Positions 8,135 to 13,826 of a stretch of DNA of 14,065 bases are shown piece after piece. A program made the translations under genes and the position numbers. Origin of the DNA: Fidelibacterota bacterium (GTDB lineage: Bacteria > Fidelibacterota > UBA2242); assembly GCA_016936335.1 (NCBI GenBank), contig JAFGXZ010000055.1, positions 1 to 14,065 on the forward strand, in the 5' to 3' direction. The number at the start of each line of letters is the position of its first letter. Positions within the stretch are counted from its first letter, which is position 1. Below the pieces are notes generated by a model. That model saw only the letters and a program-made list of their open reading frames with translations, ran no database searches and had not been told where the DNA came from.

Positions 8135-8230
8135 ATGCCCTGTGGGAAGAAAAGAAAAAGAAGAAAGATAGCGACTCATAAACGGAAAAAACGTCTAAGA
8201 AGAGATCGTCACAAAAAGAAAATAAGATAA
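8135..8230 (+). CDS. 31-residue Arg/Lys-rich microprotein, mS38/COX24 (DUF1713, bS22)-like
   Basis: A short gene that size cut-offs easily drop. ATG follows AAGGAG (8120-8125) with 9 bases between. The peptide starts MPCGKKRKRRKIATHKRKKR and continues LRRDRHKKKIR; 20 of 31 residues are Lys, Arg or His. The core pattern KRKRRKIATHKRKKRLRR is what I recognise from tiny proteins of Bacteroidota and relatives annotated as AURKAIP1/COX24 domain proteins. That family includes mitoribosomal mS38 and mycobacterial ribosomal protein bS22, which sit in the small subunit near rRNA helix 44. Family membership is from memory of the pattern; a role as a small-subunit ribosomal protein here is inference. 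It is the last gene of the rightward operon, 24 bases after the HU gene and 29 before the terminator stem. An unrelated RNA- or DNA-binding basic peptide is the main alternative. Confidence 0.85.
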   Translation: MPCGKKRKRRKIATHKRKKRLRRDRHKKKIR

Positions 8231-8259
8231 GTATTACTACGGTACACACGATTTTTGGG

Positions 8260-8298
8260 GAGTGGTGAGGGCGGTCTAGTCGTCACCACTCTTTTTTT
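8260..8298 (+). terminator. Strong intrinsic terminator of the serS-to-microprotein operon
   Basis: A perfect 9-bp stem (GAGTGGTGA at 8260-8268, TCACCACTC at 8283-8291) with a 14-base loop is followed directly by seven T (8292-8298). GGG before the stem could extend it by G-U pairs with the T-run. It lies 29 bases after the microprotein stop. Its T-run ends exactly where the xseA start codon begins. Confidence 0.88.
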
Positions 8299-9507
8299 AT
8301 GGAAGAAAAAATTTACAGCGTTTCCGAAATTTCCCTTGAGATTAAACGGGTGATTGAGCAGTTCATCCCACCGGTTTGGGTTGAAGGTGAAATCTCAAAT
8401 TATTCCATCAGCCGAATCGGGCATGTGTATTTTTCTCTGAAAGATGAAAATGCATTGATTAACTGTGTTATTTGGCGAAATATTGCAGGTTCAATTCCAT
8501 TTCATCTGGCACCGGGAATGCGGGTTATTGTTCGTGGTGATATCCTGACCTATTCAGCCCAATCCCAGTATCAGATTAATGTAAAGGAAATACGGGCTGC
8601 GGGAATAGGTAGTCTCTTTATAGCTTTTGAAGCGCTTAAAAGTCATCTCAGTCGTGAAGGTCTTTTCGCACCGGAGCTGAAAAAACCGATCCCGGCTTAC
8701 CCAAAACGAATCGGCGTCGTTACTAGTATTACCGGTGCGGCTGTCCGGGATATTATTGAGGTCAGCGGGCGACGAAATCCAGCCGTACAATTAGTCATCT
8801 ATCCCGCCCAGGTACAGGGAGAGAAGGCAGCTGATACCATCATAGAAGGTATTGAAGTTTTCAACCGCCTTAAAAATGTTGATTTCATTATTATTGGCCG
8901 TGGAGGAGGGTCCATTGAGGATTTGTGGGCGTTTAACGAGGAAAAACTGGTTCGGGCAGTGGCAGCTTCGGAATTGCCCGTAATCAGTGCGGTTGGGCAT
9001 GAAGTCGATTTTACACTCTCCGATTTTGCTGCGGATTTTCGGGCACCGACGCCATCGGCTGCTGCTGAACTGGCTGTTCCTGAAAGAAACATCTTGGAGC
9101 AAAAACTTGTTCAGTATCGGAAAAGATACATACAGCTAATCAGCCAAATAATTTCACAGAAAATGCAATTTCTGGATAATTTGTATTCAGGTATAGCCCG
9201 GTTCAATCCTCAAAAAATTGTCGCTGATAACATTCGTGTTCTGGAAGAGATTAAAAAACAATTAAATAAAGCGGTCGCCTATAAAATTAATCAGGTACAA
9301 TTGCATGTGAATGATTATCGCAGCACCATTCATGCATTAAATCCAAAAGAAATATTAAAGCGCGGATTTTCAATTGTTTATACTGAATCCGGCTCAAAGG
9401 TGATACGGTCGGTCAAGGAAGTTTTAAAAGGTAATAAGATTACGGTTGAAGTATTTGACGGACGTTATAATGCTGAAGTCAAATCAATCACTAAACAGAA
9501 ACCGTAG
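8299..9507 (+). CDS. xseA: Exodeoxyribonuclease VII large subunit
   Basis: The catalytic subunit of exonuclease VII, which degrades single-stranded DNA from both ends to short oligonucleotides, with XseB. The 402 residues show an N-terminal OB-fold (about 5-100, with VWVEGEIS and GHVYFSLKD), the central nuclease domain with AVRDIIEV (148-155), GRGGGSIEDLW (200-210) and GHEVDFTLSDFAADFRAPTPSAA (233-255, read in two parts), then a long coiled-coil C-terminal region that would carry XseB. Asp151, Arg201, His234 and Asp237 match by position the residues reported as essential in E. coli XseA (D155, R205, H238, D241). ATG at 8299 gives the expected N-terminus, yet there is no ribosome site: the seven bases before it are the T-run of a terminator. 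Length is slightly short of the 450 usual in E. coli, mainly in the coiled coil. Confidence 0.95.
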   Translation: MEEKIYSVSEISLEIKRVIEQFIPPVWVEGEISNYSISRIGHVYFSLKDENALINCVIWRNIAGSIPFHLAPGMRVIVRGDILTYSAQSQYQINVKEIRAAGIGSLFIAFEALKSHLSREGLFAPELKKPIPAYPKRIGVVTSITGAAVRDIIEVSGRRNPAVQLVIYPAQVQGEKAADTIIEGIEVFNRLKNVDFIIIGRGGGSIEDLWAFNEEKLVRAVAASELPVISAVGHEVDFTLSDFAADFRAPTPSAAAELAVPERNILEQKLVQYRKRYIQLISQIISQKMQFLDNLYSGIARFNPQKIVADNIRVLEEIKKQLNKAVAYKINQVQLHVNDYRSTIHALNPKEILKRGFSIVYTESGSKVIRSVKEVLKGNKITVEVFDGRYNAEVKSITKQKP

Positions 9508-9518
9508 AGGAGATACGA

Positions 9519-9746
9519 ATGCCAAAGAAAAATTTATCATTGGAAGATTCTTTTAAAAGGTTGGATAAAATTCTGAGCGAGCTGGAATCCGGTGAAGTCG
9601 ATCTGGAGAAATCAATTGGTCTGTTTGAAGAAGCCATGGTACTTTCCGAAGATTGCCAGAAGCAGCTGAATGCACTGGAAAAACGTGTTAAAGTCCTTGT
9701 TGAAAAAGGTGGCGGAGACTATATTGAAGAGGACATACAGGAGTAG
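9519..9746 (+). CDS. xseB: Exodeoxyribonuclease VII small subunit
   Basis: The 75-residue partner that coats the coiled coil of XseA and controls its activity. It shows the family's two-helix layout: LSLEDSFKRLDKILSELESG, then VDLEKSIGLFEEAMVLSEDC and a third helix ending in KVLVEKGG. Length is typical (75-80). The start is well supported by AGGAG (9508-9512) that overlaps the end of xseA and lies 6 bases before ATG. It is 11 bases after xseA and its stop is 6 bases before nadK, so the three genes form one unit. Confidence 0.95.
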   Translation: MPKKNLSLEDSFKRLDKILSELESGEVDLEKSIGLFEEAMVLSEDCQKQLNALEKRVKVLVEKGGGDYIEEDIQE

Positions 9747-9752
9747 TTGCTT

Positions 9753-10625
9753 ATGAAAATTGGTCTTCATCTTCATCCACAATACAAAACTATTTCAAAA
9801 TCCTTACCTGAAATTGTGGCCTATTTGATTTTAAAAAATCAGCAGGTACTGATACCCGAATTCGTCAGCAGCTATATCCAGAAAAACAATTCTCTGGTCG
9901 AATTCGTTGCGGCTGAAAGAATTCCGGATCTAGCTGATGCGATGTTCAGTATCGGTGGCGATGGTTCTTATCTCGGAGCGTCACGTCTAATGGCGAAAAC
10001 CGGCAAACCGGTTCTTGGAATTCATCTTGGAGGGTTGGGTTTCCTGTCAGATATTTCCATGGAAAATTACAAAGAAAGAATCACGGCGTTTTTGGAAGGT
10101 GATTATATAGTTGAAGAGCGCAGTGTATTGAATGCGGAAATATCCTTCACCGATCATCGGGAAGCCTATTTCGCATTCAACGATTTTGTTATCGATAAAG
10201 GTCATGTATTAACGATGATAAAAATCCGTACGTACGTGGATGATGATTATTTCAATACTTATCGTTCCGATGGCCTGATTATCGCGACACCTACAGGTTC
10301 GACAGCCTATTCGTTGTCTGCCGGCGGACCGATTATTTCTCCTCATATCAATGTCATCGCGATTACTCCGATTTGTCCCCATAGCCTGTCAGCCCGTCCG
10401 GTGATATTATCGGATAATCAGACAATCCGGATCGATTGTACTGAAATGAACAATGATGTTTCTCTGATTATCGACGGTCAAAATCGTATATCCCTTGAAA
10501 AAGCGAATACTATTACAATTAACAAAGCCGATTTTTCATTGAAAATTGTCCGTTTTAAGGGTGATACATTTTTCAAAACCCTGCGTTCAAAAATGAACTG
10601 GGGGCTTGATGTACGTGGAAATTGA
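9753..10625 (+). CDS. nadK: NAD kinase
   Basis: Phosphorylates NAD to NADP in the cytoplasm, using ATP or polyphosphate. The 290 residues carry the family motifs GGDGS (68-72; usually GGDGT), GIHLGGLGFLSD (about 89-100), FNDFVIDK (142-149; usually NE) and DGLIIATPTGSTAYSLSAGGP (173-193, cited in two parts as DGLIIATPTGS and TAYSLSAGGP), then ITPICPHSLSARP. The GGDGS and ND forms are conservative changes at ATP/NAD-contact motifs, so I expect an active enzyme. ATG at 9753 has AGGAG (9739-9743) 9 bases upstream, inside the end of xseB; a TTG at 9747 is less likely. It is the last gene of the xseA-xseB-nadK group, a neighbourhood often seen with DNA repair genes. Confidence 0.95.
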   Translation: MKIGLHLHPQYKTISKSLPEIVAYLILKNQQVLIPEFVSSYIQKNNSLVEFVAAERIPDLADAMFSIGGDGSYLGASRLMAKTGKPVLGIHLGGLGFLSDISMENYKERITAFLEGDYIVEERSVLNAEISFTDHREAYFAFNDFVIDKGHVLTMIKIRTYVDDDYFNTYRSDGLIIATPTGSTAYSLSAGGPIISPHINVIAITPICPHSLSARPVILSDNQTIRIDCTEMNNDVSLIIDGQNRISLEKANTITINKADFSLKIVRFKGDTFFKTLRSKMNWGLDVRGN

Positions 10626-10631
10626 TTAGAT

Positions 10632-10939
10632 TTATTTTGATTTATGTCTGAAAAAATCTTTGAAAATATACCCGGCAATGTCCGGGTTCTTTTTCAAACG
10701 TCGCATGCGGTAAGGGTACCAGTTTTTGCCGTAGAGGATATAGATCCGAACACGGTGTCCCTCGTCAATTAAACATTTTAATGTATTTTGGATCAGAACC
10801 CCATAGGGTGCCTGAAATTCGTAACATTCAGCCGGGACATTTTCGGTTACTCTTTACAGGCTGAAATAAATTCCAGATCATGGTTCGTCTTAACGGTAAA
10901 GCCAGCGTCATTTAATAGCATATTGACATTGAACCTCCG
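10632..10939 (-). pseudogene. Remnant of proline dehydrogenase, C-terminal part, truncated and frameshifted
   Basis: No intact gene exists here, but the minus strand reads as the last ~100 residues of a proline dehydrogenase (PutA/ProDH, proline to pyrroline-5-carboxylate, FAD-dependent). From right to left: MLLNDAGFTVKTNHD (from 10921; family THD motif), then LEFISACKE ending in a stop at 10847-10849. One frame over, RVTENVPAECYEFQAPYGV, then DEGHRVRIYILYGKNWYPYR and MRRLKKNPDIAGYIF, ending at TAA 10632-10634. EFQ..YGV, GHRVR(I/V)Y..YG..WYPY.MRRL are the family's C-terminal signatures. The two frames join with a one-base shift near 10853, in TGTAAAGAG. The frame is closed by TAG at 10940-10942 and all of the FAD barrel before it is missing. 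It is therefore a decayed relic; an assembly error could explain the frameshift but not the missing N-terminal two thirds. The tail ends 7 bases from the nadK stop. Confidence 0.82.
10670..10694 (+). terminator. Possible intrinsic terminator after nadK
   Basis: ACCCGG (10670-10675), loop CAATGT, CCGGGT (10682-10687), then TCTTTTT (10688-10694). The 6-bp GC-rich stem and T-rich tail fit a rho-independent terminator 45 bases after the nadK stop. The same bases encode NPDIAGY in the minus-strand relic, so the hairpin may have been present by chance in the old gene and then kept. Confidence 0.5.
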
Positions 10940-11014
10940 CTACATGTAAATGGAATATACTCGAAAGGAGCGGAGTTATCAATTATTTATTGAGAAACAG
11001 TTGGACTTCGGGTG

Positions 11015-11044
11015 TTGATTCCTTAGATTCGAGGTTAATATAAT
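11015..11044 (+). promoter_or_regulatory. Sigma-70-like promoter before mgsA
   Basis: TTGATT (11015-11020), an 18-base spacer and a perfect TATAAT (11039-11044). The implied transcription start, near 11051, leaves a leader of only about 6 bases before ATG 11057 and would cut off the GAGGA ribosome site (11045-11049). The box fits well, but the geometry is odd. Confidence 0.45.
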
Positions 11045-11056
11045 GAGGATAACAAC

Positions 11057-11497
11057 ATGAAAATGAAACCGTTTAATATCGCCCTGGTGGCTCATGATCA
11101 TAAAAAGAATGCCTTGATTGACTGGGTAAAATACAACCTTGATATGTTGAAGCCCCATAATTTATACGCAACCGGAACGACAGGGAGATTGCTGGAAACA
11201 AAGCTGGGAATTTCGATCAATAAAATGCAGAGTGGTCCGTTGGGGGGCGATTTACAAATCGGAGCGATGATTTCTGAAGAAAAAATCGATTTGCTGATTT
11301 TCTTCTGGGATCCTCTTGAAGCCCAACCCCACGATCCTGATATTAAAGCGTTACTCCGAATTGCTGTTGTCTGGAACATTCCGGTAGCCTGTAATCGTGC
11401 TTCAGCGGATTATATCATCTCTTCAAGTCTGATGTCAGAAAATTATATTCGTGAATTGCCGGATTATGATGATTACAATAACCGTATGAACAGATAA
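11057..11497 (+). CDS. mgsA: Methylglyoxal synthase
   Basis: Converts dihydroxyacetone phosphate to methylglyoxal and phosphate, a bypass that frees phosphate when sugar phosphates pile up. The 146 residues match the family along their whole length: IALVAHDHKK (8-17), LYATGTTGRLL (36-46), SGPLGGDLQIGA (59-70), LLIFFWDPLEAQPHDPD (79-95) and WNIPVACN (106-113). The key residues His13, Asp65, Asp85 and His92 stand at a constant offset of six from E. coli His19, Asp71, Asp91 and His98. The short C-terminal tail is acidic. ATG at 11057 follows GAGGA with 7 bases; ATG at 11063 (MKPFNIALVAHD) is possible. It is a single-gene unit between a proline dehydrogenase relic and a leftward operon. Confidence 0.97.
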   Translation: MKMKPFNIALVAHDHKKNALIDWVKYNLDMLKPHNLYATGTTGRLLETKLGISINKMQSGPLGGDLQIGAMISEEKIDLLIFFWDPLEAQPHDPDIKALLRIAVVWNIPVACNRASADYIISSSLMSENYIRELPDYDDYNNRMNR

Positions 11498-11516
11498 TCG
11501 ATACCATATTAAGAAA

Positions 11517-11548
11517 AGTGCCTGAAAAAAAATCATTTTCCAGACGCT
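11517..11548. terminator. Hairpin between convergent genes, likely a shared or leftward terminator
   Basis: A 13-position stem with two mismatches and one G-U pair (AGTGCCTGAAAAA at 11517-11529 against 11536-11548, loop AAATCA). It lies between mgsA (rightward) and the DUF5659-like gene (leftward). Read leftward the hairpin is followed by TTTCTTAA, a moderate T-tail; read rightward the tail is ATTGTAAAG, which is poor. It therefore better serves the leftward operon, 46 bases past its last stop. Confidence 0.45.
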
Positions 11549-11594
11549 ATTGTAAAGTTGTAGAAATATATTTAGACTGTTGCCATATTCATTT

Positions 11595-11810
11595 TCAGGA
11601 CATCACAATTTTCTTCAAGCTTCGGATATGATTGTAATATTCCAGGAATTCGCTATTAATAAATTCGACTTTTAACCGGTCTTGATCTTCCTGGTCGATA
11701 TCAAAGACAAATTGAATATTTTTCCGATTTTGCCGGGATTCCACCAATTGAAATCCCTTCATTTTAAGATATGCGGAAAAAGCCAGGTCGTCGGTAATTA
11801 ATAAATTCAT
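11595..11810 (-). CDS. Small DUF5659-like protein
   Basis: 71 residues, no signal peptide or membrane segment. The pattern TDDLAFSAYLKMKGFQLVES, then NIQFVFDIDQ, and a C-terminal YYNHIRSLKKIV resembles the DUF5659 family, whose members read (S/T)TDLYLAAYL..KGF.L......FVF........F....Y...LR.LK. I know of no function for it; the recognition is by eye. The start ATG has GAGGA on the minus strand about 8-9 bases upstream. It is 24 bases downstream of the beta-barrel gene and ends the leftward operon. Being cytoplasmic, it is unlike the two exported proteins encoded before it and could be a regulator or just a passenger (inference). Confidence 0.75.
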   Translation of the reverse strand: MNLLITDDLAFSAYLKMKGFQLVESRQNRKNIQFVFDIDQEDQDRLKVEFINSEFLEYYNHIRSLKKIVMS

Positions 11811-11834
11811 GGAATTGTCCTCAATATCATCAAT

Positions 11835-12980
11835 TTAAAAACTTGCATCAATTCCTGCTGATAGAAAGCCGGATGAGGCGTCATAGTACCGGTCATTTGA
11901 GTTATTCACCCGGTACAAGTAATTCATGTATAGCTCCAGGGATTTTAATACCGGGATATTTTCGCCGGAAAACTTCTTTTCTAATTGAACCGAAATACCA
12001 TTTTGATAGTCCTGGCGAGTACCGGCTTCAATGAGTTCATTTCCTTCCAGATCATAAACTGGTCGATGGTTATAGGATTTTTCCTGATAATAAGCGGATA
12101 AAACTGCGATAAACTGGAAAGGTAAAAACTGTTTTATCGACATGGATACTTCCTGGCCCGAATAGCTGTAATGGTCATCGAACAGGACCTCATCGGTATA
12201 AAATTCATCCAATTCGGCAAATCGGTTTTCGCCACTTATGGTGTTTCGAAAGAGATATTCTGCTTGTACGGCAGTCAGGTTGCTGACACTCTGGGCAATT
12301 TTAAATGAAGCCAGCAGTTGGGATACTTTTGGAGAATCGATTACATAGGTTCGGGTCAGCAATCCGCTCGGGCTTGTTACCGAGTAAGTCTGATCTTCAA
12401 TATAGTCTTTATAAAAATAGTCAATTCCGGTTTGTAATGTTGTTCGTGTTTGAAAGAATTTACTCATATTTAACGACAGGACATTTTCAAAATAACTGTA
12501 ATCGGTATAATTAACATATGTCCTCATTCCCAGCGTGTTTTTTGCTCTAAACAGGATAGTCGGGAACAGGTAGTATTTTATCGATGCAAATCCGAAATAA
12601 TTGTGGTTGTCATATATTTCGTAAACCGGTTTATCGATTCGGAACCGGGCATAGCCACCGATATAGATGTCATTTTTTGTATCACCGATCGATTGTCTAT
12701 TACTGATTCCGATATAGTGATTATGATTGTATAGGTCAGTATATTGTGAAAACATGTTCAAATTACCATTGTAATACAATGTAATTTTTGATTTTGTCTG
12801 ATGGATAATAGTAAATGATCCAGTGGTTATGTAATCCTCAACCGGTGAATAATTCTGAAAAATGTTATCTGAATAACTACCAAGAAGTTGAAAATTTAAT
12901 AATGTCCGGGAACTTGCAGCCTGTACAGTGATTCCGATTGTAAATAGGAACATAGTCAGTAAGTATTTTGATGTTTTCAT
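11835..12980 (-). CDS. Predicted outer-membrane beta-barrel protein, unknown function
   Basis: 381 residues. A clear signal peptide (MKTSKYLLTMFLFTIGITVQA, cited as MKTSKYLL...ITVQA, cut after VQA) is followed by alternating polar/aromatic strands full of Tyr, Phe and Asn (for example ITLYYNGNLNMF, NDIYIGGYARFRID, FQFIAVLSAYY) and loops rich in Asp and Asn. The last strand ends FLSAGIDASF, with the C-terminal Phe that the BAM machinery recognises. I count roughly 16-20 possible strands but cannot fix the number. I do not recognise the family; it looks like porin-like or surface-anchoring barrels. ATG at 12980 is chosen over the longer frame from 13040 because it starts the signal peptide, has AAGGTGG just upstream, and the longer version would begin inside a hairpin. 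It follows the secreted repeat protein gene by 85 bases and is probably in its operon. Confidence 0.8.
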   Translation of the reverse strand: MKTSKYLLTMFLFTIGITVQAASSRTLLNFQLLGSYSDNIFQNYSPVEDYITTGSFTIIHQTKSKITLYYNGNLNMFSQYTDLYNHNHYIGISNRQSIGDTKNDIYIGGYARFRIDKPVYEIYDNHNYFGFASIKYYLFPTILFRAKNTLGMRTYVNYTDYSYFENVLSLNMSKFFQTRTTLQTGIDYFYKDYIEDQTYSVTSPSGLLTRTYVIDSPKVSQLLASFKIAQSVSNLTAVQAEYLFRNTISGENRFAELDEFYTDEVLFDDHYSYSGQEVSMSIKQFLPFQFIAVLSAYYQEKSYNHRPVYDLEGNELIEAGTRQDYQNGISVQLEKKFSGENIPVLKSLELYMNYLYRVNNSNDRYYDASSGFLSAGIDASF

Positions 12981-13025
12981 TGATTCCCACCTTGAAAAAA
13001 CTGATATAATATGATATAAGCATAA

Positions 13026-13056
13026 GAAGTAGTGGGGCAAGAGACCCCACTACTTC
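13026..13056 (-). terminator. 12-bp hairpin between the secreted-protein and beta-barrel genes
   Basis: A perfect 12-bp inverted repeat: GAAGTAGTGGGG (13026-13037), 7-base loop, CCCCACTACTTC (13045-13056). Read leftward it stands 9 bases after the stop of the secreted-protein gene and is followed by TTATGCTTATAT, a mixed rather than pure T-tail. It could end most transcripts and let some pass to the barrel gene, or protect the 3' end of the first gene's mRNA. Confidence 0.65.
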
Positions 13057-13065
13057 GATAGAAAC

Positions 13066-13641
13066 TTAGGGTCTTTGACCCTGGCGGCGTCCGCTTCTAC
13101 CTGATCTTGGTCCAGCCATACGACCACCGACCGGGGCTTCGATTCCCCATTCGCCAAGCTGATCTGCAATTGCTGACCGGATATCTTCGCGGGATGCACC
13201 TTGACTTCTCATCGTCTGAGTCATTTCACGAATTTGGATACGCTGTTCATTATTTAGGCCAGAACCTTGCCCCATGTTTTCCGGAACTTCAATTCCCCAT
13301 CCTTCAAGCGTTGCGGCAACCGCATCATGAATATCGTCTCGGGTTGCATCTTCATTCTGCATTGATTCAATTAATGTTTGCAGTTCCTGCCGTTGTTCCT
13401 CGGTGAGCTTGCTCCAGATCGGGGAATTATTCATCTTGAACATCCGACGAAATTCAGGATCAATTCTGTTTGGAATACCGTCGCCGTCATGATCCGGCGC
13501 ATTATCGTTGAATCCATCGCCATTTTCATCAATGAAAAAAGGCGGTACGTCCTGGGCCTGTGCGCGGGTACTTAGTCCAATGAAAAGAAAACTGGCCGCA
13601 AAAATCAGCAGCATAACTGTCAATACTTTTTTCCGACTCAT
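13066..13641 (-). CDS. Secreted protein with calcium-binding loops and a duplicated 42-residue module
   Basis: 191 residues; function not known to me. A signal peptide (about 1-29, ending AQA) leads to two Asp-rich calcium loops: DENGDGFND (38-46) and DHDGDGIPNRID (50-61, a DxDxDG...D EF-hand/thrombospondin-3 pattern). Then come two helical modules of equal length, 79-120 and 129-170. They agree at 17 of 42 positions; shared marks are EQR near the start, A.R.DI in the middle and L..WGIE.P at the end. The tail (171-191) is Gly/Arg-rich and basic. No lipobox or membrane anchor is seen. AAGGAG lies about 8 bases before ATG. It is the first gene after a sigma-54-type promoter candidate and precedes the beta-barrel gene, so the two may act together at the cell surface (inference). 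Periplasmic Spy/CpxP-like sensors are a loose comparison only. Confidence 0.85.
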   Translation of the reverse strand: MSRKKVLTVMLLIFAASFLFIGLSTRAQAQDVPPFFIDENGDGFNDNAPDHDGDGIPNRIDPEFRRMFKMNNSPIWSKLTEEQRQELQTLIESMQNEDATRDDIHDAVAATLEGWGIEVPENMGQGSGLNNEQRIQIREMTQTMRSQGASREDIRSAIADQLGEWGIEAPVGGRMAGPRSGRSGRRQGQRP

Positions 13642-13735
13642 TTTTTTTCTCCTTCTTTTTTGTTTTTATTGTGTGATATGATTGGTTCATATTTTCTTTT
13701 CTGTTAATACTCAATGTCAACTGGGCACTTATATA

Positions 13736-13750
13736 ACAAGGATGGTGCCA
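13736..13750 (-). promoter_or_regulatory. Sigma-54 (-24/-12) promoter candidate for the leftward surface operon
   Basis: On the minus strand the site reads TTGGCAC-CATCC-TTGTTAT. The -24 element TGGCAC is exact, the 5-base gap is right, and the -12 element is TTGT in place of TTGC, keeping the conserved G. The implied start near 13725 gives a leader of about 84 bases before ATG 13641. The next gene upstream encodes the C-terminus of a sigma-54 activator, and operator-like dyads lie about 110 and 132 bases upstream of the start. Confidence 0.6.
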
Positions 13751-13826
13751 AAGTATATAAGTAGTAATAAATCAATAAGATAGAATATTAATGTTGAGTT
13801 ATTTCATTATCTAAGACTCAATTATT

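Noticed and set aside
8791..9102. Two minus-strand frames opposite xseA
   Set aside because: Both overlap the well-conserved nuclease domain of xseA and each other; they are frame shadows.
10935..10975. 7-bp inverted repeat CTCCGCT...AGCGGAG at the end of the proline dehydrogenase relic
   Set aside because: The arms are short and 27 bases apart with no transposase, target duplication or tail; chance is enough, though it lies at the truncation point.
12981..13040. N-terminal extension of the beta-barrel protein
   Set aside because: It would start inside the 12-bp hairpin and place 20 residues before a clear signal peptide that has its own start and ribosome site.
13715..13720. TTGACA on the minus strand as a sigma-70 -35 box for the secreted-protein gene
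   Set aside because: No acceptable -10 hexamer occurs 16-18 bases downstream (the sequence there is AGAAAA), so the sigma-54 site is the better candidate.
13794..13821. 6-bp inverted repeat TTGAGT...ACTCAA between the dyads and the sigma-54 site
   Set aside because: Short arms with a 16-base gap in AT-rich DNA and no T-tail; not distinguishable from chance.
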